DNA of 15,495 nucleotides from Leptotrichiaceae bacterium (GTDB lineage Bacteria; Fusobacteriota; Fusobacteriia; Fusobacteriales; Leptotrichiaceae). Position 1 is the first letter of the stretch. Each line of letters opens with the position of its first letter. Positions 7,044 through 14,653 of this stretch are shown here, piece by piece. The position numbers were made by a program, and so were the translations under genes. The stretch spans positions 1 through 15,495 of the forward strand of contig JAUNKI010000031.1 of NCBI GenBank assembly GCA_030532815.1, in the 5' to 3' direction. The notes beneath the pieces are model-generated. The model was given only the letters and a program-made list of their open reading frames with translations. It made no database searches and had not been told where the DNA came from.

Positions 7044-7802
7044 ATGTCATTGTTAAAAACGACGAATTTAGGAATATCTTTCGGAGGGCTTAGAGCTGTC
7101 GATAATGTAAATATTGAAATAAATGACGGAGAACTTGTAGGATTAATCGGTCCTAACGGAGCAGGTAAAACTACGATTTTCAACCTGCTTACAGGAGTTT
7201 ACAAACCGACTGACGGAAATATCTCTGTAAATGATGTAAATATAAATAGAAAAACAACTCCTCAAATAGTTACTTTGGGAGTTGCAAGAACATTCCAGAA
7301 TATAAGGCTTTTCAAAAATTTATCCGTTCTGGACAATGTAAAGCTTGCTTTAAACAGCAGTATGAGTTATTCAACTTTAGCCGCTGTTTTGAGACTGCCG
7401 AAATATTGGAAGGAAGAAAGAGAAATTACCGACAAAGCCCTTGATCTGCTTGATATATTTGAAATGACCGAAATGGCAAATATCACTGCCGGAAATCTGT
7501 CTTACGGACAGCAGCGTAAACTAGAAATTGCCAGAGCCCTTGCCACTTCACCGAAACTTCTCCTGCTGGATGAACCTGCCGCCGGTATGAATCCTAATGA
7601 AACAAAGGAACTGATGAATACCATAAGTTTCATAAGGGAAAATTTCAAAATTTCCATACTTCTCATAGAACATGATATGGAGCTGGTAATGGGAATTTGT
7701 GAAAGACTGTATGTCCTTAATTTCGGAAAAATAATTGCAGAAGGACTGCCTGAGGAAATTCAGAATAATAAAGAAGTTATTACCGCTTATTTAGGCGAAT
7801 AA
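7044..7802 (+). CDS. livG: ABC importer ATP-binding protein LivG
   Basis: The 252-aa ATPase has Walker A GPNGAGKTT at residues 36-44, the Q-loop region VARTFQNIRLF, the signature LSYGQQRKLEIARAL, Walker B LLLLDEPAAGMN and the switch histidine in LIEHDMELV. The C-terminal end VITAYLGE is the BCA_ABC_TP_C tail (PF12399) typical of LivG/LivF. It hydrolyses ATP at the inner face of LivHM with LivF. AGGAG precedes the ATG and livF follows after 30 bp. Confidence 0.95.
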   Translation: MSLLKTTNLGISFGGLRAVDNVNIEINDGELVGLIGPNGAGKTTIFNLLTGVYKPTDGNISVNDVNINRKTTPQIVTLGVARTFQNIRLFKNLSVLDNVKLALNSSMSYSTLAAVLRLPKYWKEEREITDKALDLLDIFEMTEMANITAGNLSYGQQRKLEIARALATSPKLLLLDEPAAGMNPNETKELMNTISFIRENFKISILLIEHDMELVMGICERLYVLNFGKIIAEGLPEEIQNNKEVITAYLGE

Positions 7803-7832
7803 TAAAAAATGAGCAAATTATAGGAGGATTTT

Positions 7833-8546
7833 GTGGATATTTTAAAAGTAAATGATTTAAATGTATATTACGGGGGCATTCATGCAATAAAAAATATTTC
7901 ATTTAATATAAAAAAAGGGGAAATTGTTTCTCTCATAGGTGCAAACGGAGCAGGTAAAACTTCCACACTGCATGCTGTTTCAGGACTAATCCCTATAAAA
8001 TCCGGAGAAATTTCATTAAACGGTATAAATGTAACTAATATTGAAGCACATAAACTTGTAAAACAAGGAATGGCACATGTTCCTGAAGGAAGAAGAATTT
8101 TTACAGAACTTACCGTTATGGAAAATCTTGAAATGGGTGCATATATAATTAATGATAAAGACAGTGTAAGAAAAGATATGGAAAATCAATTTAAGCTTTT
8201 TCCGAGACTTGCAGAAAGAAAAAAACAGCTCGCAGGAACAATGAGCGGCGGAGAACAGCAGATGCTTGCCATGGCGAGGGCATTAATGTCAAGACCTGCA
8301 CTGCTTCTGCTTGATGAACCTTCAATGGGACTTGCTCCTCTCCTCGTTCAGGAAATTTTTAAAATTATAGAAAAAATAAATAAGGATCATGGAGTTACTA
8401 TTTTACTTGTAGAACAGAATGCAAATATGGCACTTTCCATTGCAAACAGAGGATATGTTCTCGAAACAGGTCAAATTATACTTGAAGGTACGGGAAAGGA
8501 ACTTATAGCCAATCCTGAAATTAAAAAGGCGTATCTGGGAGGTTAG
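7833..8546 (+). CDS. livF: ABC importer ATP-binding protein LivF
   Basis: The 237-aa ATPase starts at GTG 7833, supported by AGGAGG at 7823-7828. It has Walker A GANGAGKTS at residues 36-44, HVPEGRRIFTELTV (a LivF hallmark), the signature MSGGEQQMLAMARAL, Walker B LLLLDEPSMGLAP and LLVEQNANMAL carrying the switch region, where a Q-N replaces the histidine as is usual in LivF. It is the last gene of the liv operon, and a short hairpin with a T-run directly follows the stop codon. Confidence 0.95.
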   Translation: MDILKVNDLNVYYGGIHAIKNISFNIKKGEIVSLIGANGAGKTSTLHAVSGLIPIKSGEISLNGINVTNIEAHKLVKQGMAHVPEGRRIFTELTVMENLEMGAYIINDKDSVRKDMENQFKLFPRLAERKKQLAGTMSGGEQQMLAMARALMSRPALLLLDEPSMGLAPLLVQEIFKIIEKINKDHGVTILLVEQNANMALSIANRGYVLETGQIILEGTGKELIANPEIKKAYLGG

Positions 8547-8566
8547 AGGTTCTTCCGACCTTTTTT
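8547..8566 (+). terminator. Weak terminator after livF
   Basis: AGGTT (8547-8551) pairs with GACCT (8557-8561), including one G-U pair, across a 5-nt loop and is followed by a run of T to 8566. It begins at the base after the livF stop. The stem is short, so read-through to the stronger terminator at 8867-8898 is likely. Confidence 0.45.
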
Positions 8567-8582
8567 GTAAAAACGAATTCAG

Positions 8583-8841
8583 CACAAATTTTACTGTTAC
8601 TCAAAAATTCCCGTTTGTTAAAGTATGTTTTTACAATACTCACTTTATGCATTTTTCACACCGGAAAATTTGACCGTTGAAGAAGAATTAAAAAAATCAA
8701 TAATAAAACCGGAATAGAAATATAAATAAAAACTCCGATATTCAAAATTTTGTGAAAAAATATGAATCATGCTGCTCGGCAAAATAGGTGTCTGAACAAA
8801 GAGAGTTTATTGTTTTCTAAGTATAATGAATATTTTTGAGT
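8583..8841 (+). repeat. Dispersed intergenic repeat, copy A
   Basis: This stretch aligns with the reverse complement of 13235-13528. The right-hand 125 bp (8717-8841) align without gaps, with about 23 differences by hand count (about 82% identity). To the left, shared blocks include CACAAATTTTACT (8583-8595), an AAAAATNCCCGTT block and a block around TTTATGCATTTTTCAC. Copy A is about 35 bp shorter, the difference falling in the middle. It lies in sense orientation downstream of livF, between two terminators. It holds a 25-codon ORF (8762-8839) matched in copy B, but nearly all codon differences change the amino acid, so it behaves as non-coding. Confidence 0.8.
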
Positions 8842-8866
8842 ATTGAAAGATTTTCTATCCGATAAC

Positions 8867-8898
8867 AAAAAAGTGAGGGTTTTTGTCCTCACTTTTTC
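8867..8898. terminator. Bidirectional terminator between livF and pgeF
   Basis: An AAAAAGTGAGG arm (8868-8878) and its exact complement CCTCACTTTTT (8887-8897) flank an 8-nt loop. The A-run and T-run on either side give a U-tract in both directions, suiting the convergent liv and queA-pgeF operons. It begins 7 nt past the pgeF stop. Confidence 0.9.
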
Positions 8899-8904
8899 TG
8901 TTAT

Positions 8905-9672
8905 TTATTTAAAACTTATAACTGCTGCCGCTCTTCCTGAATTTTTTCCTTCTCTTCTATATGAATGAAATTTTTTATCCCATGTATTTTCTTCTGAAAC
9001 AATTAAATTTTCTCTTTTAATACCGAAATCAAGTGCAGTAATCTTATTGAAAATGATGTTACTGAAATGATATTTTCCTGTTTTTTCATTAAATTTAAAG
9101 GATTTCAATATTAATTCACTGTCTTTGCCGAATTTTCGGATAAATTTATCATACAATTCGAAACCTACTTCATAGTTTTCCTGCCGTATCCCTATCCCCA
9201 GTGCCATTAAAATATTTTCAGGAGATGTTCCGTATATTTTTTTCATTAATTCCAGACTATTTTTCATTATTTCCTTATATGTTCCCGGCCAGCCTGAATG
9301 CCAGACTCCTATAACTTCATTGTCTTTGTCGTAGACAAAAATAGGCAGACAGTCTGCATAAAAAGTAAAAAGGGCAACATCTTTTCTTTTTGTTATAAAA
9401 CCGTCAATATCTTTAAATGTGAAACACGGAGTATTTTCGGTTATTACTTCGATATTATTCGTATGCGTCTGAAAGGACATGACAGTTGTCCTGTTTTCAA
9501 GATTCAGTTCCGACAGCAGTCTGTTTCTGCTTTTTCCCTGTTTTCCTTCTTCCTGTCCTTCTATATTAGAGTAATCGGACATATTTCCTGCATTTTTTTT
9601 TGAATAAACCGCTTTTATACCGTATTTTTCAAATTCTTCAACGTAAAAATGAGTTTCTTTTTCCCTAAACAT
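8905..9672 (-). CDS. pgeF: Peptidoglycan editing factor PgeF (YfiH / laccase-domain family)
   Basis: The 255-aa cytoplasmic protein (Cu-oxidase_4, PF02578) has the three metal-ligand motifs in order: QTHTNNI with the first histidine, YADCLPIF with the cysteine, and WHSGWPGT with the second histidine. EVG in NYEVGFEL and the C-terminal FHSYRREGKNSGR also match. The family removes mis-incorporated UDP-MurNAc-L-Ser during peptidoglycan synthesis, and members also show purine nucleoside activity. Two spots depart from the usual pattern: the normally basic residue of HAGWRG is Pro (GWPG), and the Pro of the LGP-I motif is Ile (LGIGI). The start lies 1 nt after the ispA stop (TGATATG), so translation is probably coupled. 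It is the last gene before the shared terminator. Confidence 0.9.
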   Translation of the reverse strand: MFREKETHFYVEEFEKYGIKAVYSKKNAGNMSDYSNIEGQEEGKQGKSRNRLLSELNLENRTTVMSFQTHTNNIEVITENTPCFTFKDIDGFITKRKDVALFTFYADCLPIFVYDKDNEVIGVWHSGWPGTYKEIMKNSLELMKKIYGTSPENILMALGIGIRQENYEVGFELYDKFIRKFGKDSELILKSFKFNEKTGKYHFSNIIFNKITALDFGIKRENLIVSEENTWDKKFHSYRREGKNSGRAAAVISFK

Positions 9673-9673
9673 A

Positions 9674-10546
9674 TCAGACTTCCCTCTTTCCCAAATAATC
9701 AGTCAGTTCCATAAGCAGAGTATTACTTTCAAAATCCTGTTCCAGTATTTTTTTAGCTTTTAAAATATATTCATTTAACATTTCTTTTGATTTTTCAAGT
9801 CCGAATAAACTCGGATATGTTGTTTTCTCAAGTTTTTCATCACTTGGCTGTTTTCCTATTTTTTCAAAAGTTCCTTCAATATCGAGAATATCGTCTTTGA
9901 TCTGAAATGCGGTCCCTATAAGTCGGGAATATTCTATCAGTTTTTCTTTTCTGATTTCATTAACATTTAAAACTATAAGAGGAAGCTCTATTGCCGCAGT
10001 AATTAATTTTCCCGTTTTATTTTCATGAATATATCTGAGAGTATCATAAGAGACTTTCACATGTTCGGATTTTATATCTACGAATTGACCTCCTGCCATT
10101 CCGTAAAACCCCGCATATTCAGAAAGCTTTGATATTACACTGACTTTATTTTTATCATTTATATATTCTGAAGTTGCTATAATATTAAAAGCTTCCGTAA
10201 GTAAAATATCCCCTACAAGTATCGCCGTCGCCTCATCATATTTTATATGTACTGTCGGCTTTCCTCTCCTATACATATCATCGTCCATAGCAGGTAAATC
10301 GTCATGTACTAAAGAATAGCAATGTATAAATTCAAGTGCCGAAGCTATGTCTTTTATATTGTCATAACTTCTCTGAAACAGATCACACATCATATACATC
10401 AATATCGGTCTAAGCCTTTTTCCTCCATTCATTACGGCATAATATAAAGCTTCGGATAATGTTTTAGGATGTGAGTATTTTCTTAAATTTTTCTGTAATT
10501 CCTTTTCAATAAGTTCCTTTTTTTGAGATAAATATTCCTTCAGCAT
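9674..10546 (-). CDS. ispA: Farnesyl/geranyl diphosphate synthase (IspA type)
   Basis: The 290-aa all-helical polyprenyl synthase condenses IPP with allylic diphosphates to make C15 (possibly C20) isoprenoid precursors for undecaprenyl lipid carriers and quinones. GGKRLRP is at residues 41-47. The first Asp-rich motif DDLPAMD (82-88) has the two-residue insertion typical of bacterial type II FPP synthases, followed by RRGKPT. The second Asp-rich motif DDILD is at 218-222, preceded by FQIK. The length is normal for IspA. The ATG follows the xseB stop with no gap (TAAATG), the classic xseB-ispA arrangement. Confidence 0.95.
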   Translation of the reverse strand: MLKEYLSQKKELIEKELQKNLRKYSHPKTLSEALYYAVMNGGKRLRPILMYMMCDLFQRSYDNIKDIASALEFIHCYSLVHDDLPAMDDDMYRRGKPTVHIKYDEATAILVGDILLTEAFNIIATSEYINDKNKVSVISKLSEYAGFYGMAGGQFVDIKSEHVKVSYDTLRYIHENKTGKLITAAIELPLIVLNVNEIRKEKLIEYSRLIGTAFQIKDDILDIEGTFEKIGKQPSDEKLEKTTYPSLFGLEKSKEMLNEYILKAKKILEQDFESNTLLMELTDYLGKREV

Positions 10547-10768
10547 TTATTCTACCTCTTCTGTTTCAAGTTTTCCGTTTTTTTCAAGAACTTTCAGTAC
10601 TTTTCCTTCTCCGATTTCAAGCAGTTTTTCTGATTCTTTTATCAGCTTTATAGCTTTTTCATATTCCATAATGGAATCATCAAGGGATAATTCTTCATTT
10701 TCAAGTTTTTCAAGAATTTTATCTATTTCCTTAATATTTTCCTCATACGTCTGTTTTTTAGCCGGCAT
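10547..10768 (-). CDS. xseB: Exodeoxyribonuclease VII small subunit
   Basis: The 73-aa acidic, helical protein matches the XseB family (PF02609): YEENIKEIDKILEKLENEEL followed by SLDDSIMEYEKAIKLIKESE is the characteristic two-helix region. It assembles in several copies around XseA to form an exonuclease that degrades single-stranded DNA; xseA is not in this window. AGGAGG sits 8 nt before the ATG. It lies between rsmD (26-bp gap) and ispA. Confidence 0.93.
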   Translation of the reverse strand: MPAKKQTYEENIKEIDKILEKLENEELSLDDSIMEYEKAIKLIKESEKLLEIGEGKVLKVLEKNGKLETEEVE

Positions 10769-10794
10769 AATTACGACCTCCTATATTTATTCAA

Positions 10795-11355
10795 TTATTC
10801 ACATTCTTCAAATCTGTAAAAAGAAATAATTTTTTTATTGTAATTTCTCTCATCGTATTTTACAAAATTACCTATTCCGTTTTCCATTTTTTCATATATA
10901 CTGTGCTCTGAAATAATAATTCCGTCCTTATTTAAAATATTGTTATCCGATACTTTTTTTATTGTTTCGGAACTTAGATTTTCCTTATACGGAGGATCAA
11001 GAAAAATTATATCAAATTTTTCATTTTTTCTTCCGAGAATTTCCACTGCACGGAAAACATCATTTTTATATGCCCTGCATTTGCTGTCAAGCTGCAGGCT
11101 ATTTATATTTTCTATAATAATTCTGAGAGCTTCCTTATCCTGTTCAATCATTACCGCCCTGTCCGCTCCTCTGCTAAGAGCCTCTATTGCCATATTTCCA
11201 GTTCCTGAATATAAATCCAGAAATTTTGAACTATGAACTTTTTCTCCTATTATGCTGAAAATCGCTTCTTTTATTCTTTCAAGGGTAGGTCTCGTGTCCT
11301 TTCCCTCCTTTGATTTTATTTTCCTGTTTTTCAATATTCCGGCAATTATTCTCAT
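10795..11355 (-). CDS. rsmD: 16S rRNA (guanine966-N2)-methyltransferase RsmD
   Basis: The 186-aa Rossmann-fold methyltransferase (PF03602) starts MRIIAGILKNRKI, followed by DTRPTLERIKEAIFSII, both family hallmarks. The SAM motif DLYSGTGN is at residues 47-54 and the catalytic DPPY at 120-123. It N2-methylates G966 of 16S rRNA during 30S assembly. AGAGG precedes the ATG. It follows the exported hypothetical gene after 23 bp, in the same operon. Confidence 0.94.
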   Translation of the reverse strand: MRIIAGILKNRKIKSKEGKDTRPTLERIKEAIFSIIGEKVHSSKFLDLYSGTGNMAIEALSRGADRAVMIEQDKEALRIIIENINSLQLDSKCRAYKNDVFRAVEILGRKNEKFDIIFLDPPYKENLSSETIKKVSDNNILNKDGIIISEHSIYEKMENGIGNFVKYDERNYNKKIISFYRFEECE

Positions 11356-11378
11356 TTTGTACCTCTAATTATTTATAA

Positions 11379-12104
11379 TTATTTGAAATTTATCGTTAAT
11401 TTTCCGTCTAAATTCACATTTCCGACCAGTAATTCATAATGTTCCTTCTGTGAATTTCTTGTCATATTTTTGAAAGTATAATTTTTATAAGTAACTGTAT
11501 CTATTTTAATGTGGGATTTATTATATATATTCACATAAAATATTTCAACTTTATTTTTATCCGAAAAATTATCTACAAGCTCAAAACTGAAATTTACTTT
11601 CCTGTTTTTTTCAAATTGAGTGTTTATAAGGTTATAATAAACTCCCAGTTTTCCTGTTTTTTCAGATTCTATCGTTTTGGAAATGGCAAACCACTCACGC
11701 TGTATGTTATCTGAATTCTGATTATCATATATATTTTCGGAAAAATTTATGACTGCCCTTAAATTTTCCGATTTTTTAAAGTCAGAAAAAAACCTTATAT
11801 TTTCAATATATTTTCCTGTTTCTTTATTTACGGTATTCTGGTCAAGCCAAAACATAAATGTCGATTTCACATTAAAATTTCCTATATTCTCAAATGTATA
11901 AAGATTTTCTACTTTTATTTTTCCGTTTTTTTCAATTATAATATTCAAATCTTCTCTTTTTATTATCAAAGGTTCCGGCCTTACAATTTTTATATTTCCT
12001 ACGGCTAAAAATTCAGGTTTGACAGTGTTGTAAGAAAATAAAAATGTACCGAAAACTAAAAATATTGTTGTTAAAACTGCTGTTTTTAAAATTTTTCCTG
12101 ACAT
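11379..12104 (-). CDS. Exported hypothetical protein (241 aa), possibly DUF4424-like
   Basis: The N-terminus MSGKILKTAVLTTIFLVFGT is a typical type I signal peptide or anchor of about 24 residues. The rest is beta-rich and hydrophilic, with IIKREDLNIIIEKNGKIKVE and then ENLYTFENIGNFNVKSTFMF. The motif of an acidic ED-L segment, a beta strand and then F-N-F/W resembles the DUF4424 pattern of secreted proteins, but the match is by eye and weak. There are no cysteines and no obvious catalytic motif. GGGAG lies 6 nt before the ATG. It sits between queA (22-bp gap) and rsmD and is presumably co-transcribed. Function unknown. Confidence 0.8.
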   Translation of the reverse strand: MSGKILKTAVLTTIFLVFGTFLFSYNTVKPEFLAVGNIKIVRPEPLIIKREDLNIIIEKNGKIKVENLYTFENIGNFNVKSTFMFWLDQNTVNKETGKYIENIRFFSDFKKSENLRAVINFSENIYDNQNSDNIQREWFAISKTIESEKTGKLGVYYNLINTQFEKNRKVNFSFELVDNFSDKNKVEIFYVNIYNKSHIKIDTVTYKNYTFKNMTRNSQKEHYELLVGNVNLDGKLTINFK

Positions 12105-12126
12105 GTAAACTCCCGATTATTCAGAT

Positions 12127-13149
12127 TTAGTATATAAACATGGAATCCCCGAAACTGTAAAATCTGTATTTTTCTTTGACAGCTTCTTCATAAGCCTTAA
12201 AAATAAAGTCTTTTCCTCCAAATGCAGATATAAGCATTATTAAAGTCGATTTCGGCAAATGAAAATTTGTAATTATCCCATCTACTATTTTAAATTTATA
12301 ATCTCCGTAAATGAATATATCCGTTTCTCCTTCACTTTTAACAAGAGTTCCTTCCCTATTCACCGATGATTCCAATGTTCTGACAGATGTTGTTCCCACT
12401 GCAATTATTCGTTGTCCCTTTTTTTTGGCATTATTTATAATTTCAGCCGTTTTTTCAGGAATTCTGTATTTTTCACTGTGCATTTTATGTTCATTTATAT
12501 TTTCCGCCTGCACAGGTCTGAAAGTACCGAGTCCCACATCGAGAAAAACCTCTGTCACTGTTACTCCCTTCCCCCTTATCTGTTCAAGGAGTTCTTCGGT
12601 AAAATGAAGTCCCGCAGTAGGAGCTGCCACCGACTCTCCTTCCTTTGCGTATACGGTCTGATATCTATCCTTATCTTTGAGTTTTTCCGTAATATAAGGA
12701 GGTAACGGCATTTCTCCCAGTCTATCGAGTATTTCTTCAAAATTACCTTTATAACTGAATTTTAAAACTCTGTTTCCGTCTTCTTTTATTTCAACTAATT
12801 CAGCTTCCAGAAGATTATCCGAAAATACTATTTTCTGTCCTATTTTTAAACGTTTTGCAGGTTTCATAAGAACTTCCCAAGTATGCAAGTCATACCTTTT
12901 TAAAAGGAAACATTCCAATACGGTTCCTGTTTCTTTTCTTCCGTACAGCCTTGCAGGAATTACTTTTGTCCTGTTTATGACAAGTATATCATCTTCTTTC
13001 AGATAATCAATAATATTATAAAATTTTTTGTGTTCTATTTTCTGTTTTTCCCTGTTTAATACAAGTAATCTTGAATGATCTCTCGGATTGACTGCACTTT
13101 GTGCTATTAATTCTTCCGGCAAATCAAAATCAAATTCTGTAATATTCAT
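12127..13149 (-). CDS. queA: S-adenosylmethionine:tRNA ribosyltransferase-isomerase (queuosine synthesis)
   Basis: The 340-aa enzyme transfers and isomerises the ribosyl part of SAM onto preQ1 in tRNA anticodons, forming epoxyqueuosine. Full-length family features are the N-terminal [12 protein letters not shown] with [67 protein letters not shown] and [18 protein letters not shown] near the end. It is the first gene of the block that runs to pgeF. AGGA lies just before the ATG. Its substrate tRNAs (Tyr, His, Asn, Asp) are not in the window. Confidence 0.97.
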   Translation of the reverse strand: MNITEFDFDLPEELIAQSAVNPRDHSRLLVLNREKQKIEHKKFYNIIDYLKEDDILVINRTKVIPARLYGRKETGTVLECFLLKRYDLHTWEVLMKPAKRLKIGQKIVFSDNLLEAELVEIKEDGNRVLKFSYKGNFEEILDRLGEMPLPPYITEKLKDKDRYQTVYAKEGESVAAPTAGLHFTEELLEQIRGKGVTVTEVFLDVGLGTFRPVQAENINEHKMHSEKYRIPEKTAEIINNAKKKGQRIIAVGTTSVRTLESSVNREGTLVKSEGETDIFIYGDYKFKIVDGIITNFHLPKSTLIMLISAFGGKDFIFKAYEEAVKEKYRFYSFGDSMFIY

Positions 13150-13172
13150 TTTTATTTTTCCTTCTTACTGAA

Positions 13173-13201
13173 ATTATACTCTTTTTGTTAGGGTTCATTG
13201 A
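13173..13201 (-). promoter_or_regulatory. Possible promoter of the queA operon
   Basis: A perfect minus-strand -10 TATAAT (13178-13173) lies 24 nt before the queA ATG. At 17-nt spacing the -35 would be TCAATG (13201-13196), which is poor, so an activator or a different start point is possible. Confidence 0.4.
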
Positions 13202-13234
13202 CTCCCTCACATTCATACTATTAATTTTTTTATC

Positions 13235-13528
13235 ACTCAAAAATACTCATTCTGCTTAGAAAAGAATAAACTTGCCTCACTCAGACAGCTGCTTTCCCGA
13301 GCAGCATAACTCATATTTTTTCGTAAAATTTTGAATGCCGGAACTTTTACTTATATTTCAAATATATTTTTTACTATTACAATTTAATTATATTCTCATT
13401 TAAAACCATTTTTTCTATTTTTACTTCCCTTCAATATTCAGATTTTACTGGGTGAAAAATACATAAATTGAACATTGTTTTTTATTTTTACAGTTAACGG
13501 GTATTTTTAAAATTTAGTAAAATTTGTG
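13235..13528 (-). repeat. Dispersed intergenic repeat, copy B
   Basis: This is the reverse-complement counterpart of 8583-8841. The 125-bp core at 13235-13359 is about 82% identical and ungapped; the outer part shares several blocks up to CACAAATTTTACT at 13528-13516. It fills almost the whole gap between the lysozyme-like gene and queA, in sense orientation behind the former. Copy B contains a perfect hairpin, GCTGCT (13310-13305) with AGCAGC (13298-13293), that is lost in copy A. A 25-codon ORF (13237-13314) begins MSYAARESSCLSEAS. Confidence 0.8.
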
Positions 13529-13551
13529 TAAATTATTTTTTGATCCAAAAA

Positions 13552-14487
13552 TTAATTTACTTGAAAAGTCTTATAAGTATCCAGTCTTTTAAACCATCCC
13601 TCCAGCCATTTTCTGTCTTTTTTGGAATTATTCGCTCTCTTTTCCAGTACATATTTGGCAGAATTACTGAACTCAACTAAAGCACTCATTCCTAATTCAG
13701 AACCTCTCATATTTTCAAGGACCTGTCTGAGCCCCCAGCCTGTATTTCCGTATCTTCCTCCTGAAATTCCCTCTCCTTTAAAATTTACATAGTCTATTAA
13801 AGCGTAGAGTCCATTAGGAGAATTTGCCACTCTGTAAAATTGCATTCTGACATTGTCTCTGTCATCAGTAACATTCAAAATCTTTTCAAGAGAATCTTCA
13901 AGTCTTTCAAATATAAATAATATCTGTGTATCCCTTGTTCTATTGAAAAAACTTATGAGTTCCCATACATCCTTATCTCCATTTTCCTTTTTCCTTAAAA
14001 GTTCGGATCTGCTCTGCCATGGAGAACCTGTATTTTCTTCAAGAATTCTCGGAAGCTTTATTCCTTTGGCTCTGTAAAAGGACATCATTTGGGGAAAACT
14101 CTCATTTCCCGCTCTGCCTTTTTTGTACCATATGAAATGACCTATCCCCAATGAAGGAAAATTTTCTCCTGCATTCCAATGAACTAAATTCTCTATTGCT
14201 CCTCCCGTTTCATTCTGAAATATTTTATCGGCAACTCTCATCAGTTCATTTTTACTTATGTTCAGTATAGGTCTTTCAATTATTTTTCTACTTGAAGGTC
14301 TTGTTATACTTTCATTTTTTCCTCTCATGCTCATTAAATCATGCTCACTATTATTATAATAATCATTTATAAGTTTTTCCAGTTCAGCGGACGCTCCGAA
14401 TGTCATATATGATAAACTTAAAATCGCAACAAATAAAAATATTTTTCTCATATTATTTCTTCCGATATTAATTTTATTTTTTTGCAC
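13552..14487 (-). CDS. Exported lysozyme-like protein of unknown substrate
   Basis: The protein has 311 aa from GTG 14487, which is backed by AGGAGG (14500-14495) at 7 nt. An ATG at 14451 (GGAAG before it) would give a cleaner signal peptide, MRKIFLFVAILSLSYMTFGA followed by SA|E; both starts are plausible. After a variable linker, NETGG at residues 92-96 and SLGIGHFIWYKKG from 112 recall the Glu and GIGH core of T4-type lysozymes, so a peptidoglycan-cleaving role at the cell envelope is inferred from motif resemblance only. The C-terminal half is helical, with NTGWGLRQVLENM and a charged tail ending DTYKTFQVN. It is downstream of prmC on the same strand, and repeat copy B follows it. Confidence 0.75.
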   Translation of the reverse strand: MQKNKINIGRNNMRKIFLFVAILSLSYMTFGASAELEKLINDYYNNSEHDLMSMRGKNESITRPSSRKIIERPILNISKNELMRVADKIFQNETGGAIENLVHWNAGENFPSLGIGHFIWYKKGRAGNESFPQMMSFYRAKGIKLPRILEENTGSPWQSRSELLRKKENGDKDVWELISFFNRTRDTQILFIFERLEDSLEKILNVTDDRDNVRMQFYRVANSPNGLYALIDYVNFKGEGISGGRYGNTGWGLRQVLENMRGSELGMSALVEFSNSAKYVLEKRANNSKKDRKWLEGWFKRLDTYKTFQVN

Positions 14488-14653
14488 AAATAAACCTCCT
14501 GTATGTTAATTTAAAATATAAATACAAACAAATCTGTCTGGGGAAATTAAAAATGTTTCTTGTAAATCTCCATTATCCGTTATTTTCAGTTTTTAACAAT
14601 TATGAATGCTAAAAAGTAACAGAAAAAAATATTTTCATTTTACAGATATCGTT

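Noticed and set aside
8625..8717. 30-codon ORF with a protein-like sequence (contains FFTPENLTVEEELKK)
   Set aside because: It lies in repeat copy A; the matching part of copy B has no equivalent start or frame, and there is no ribosome binding site.
13537..13551. TTTTTG-ATC-CAAAAA palindrome as a terminator for the lysozyme-like gene
   Set aside because: The stem is almost all A-T and no T-run follows on the minus strand.
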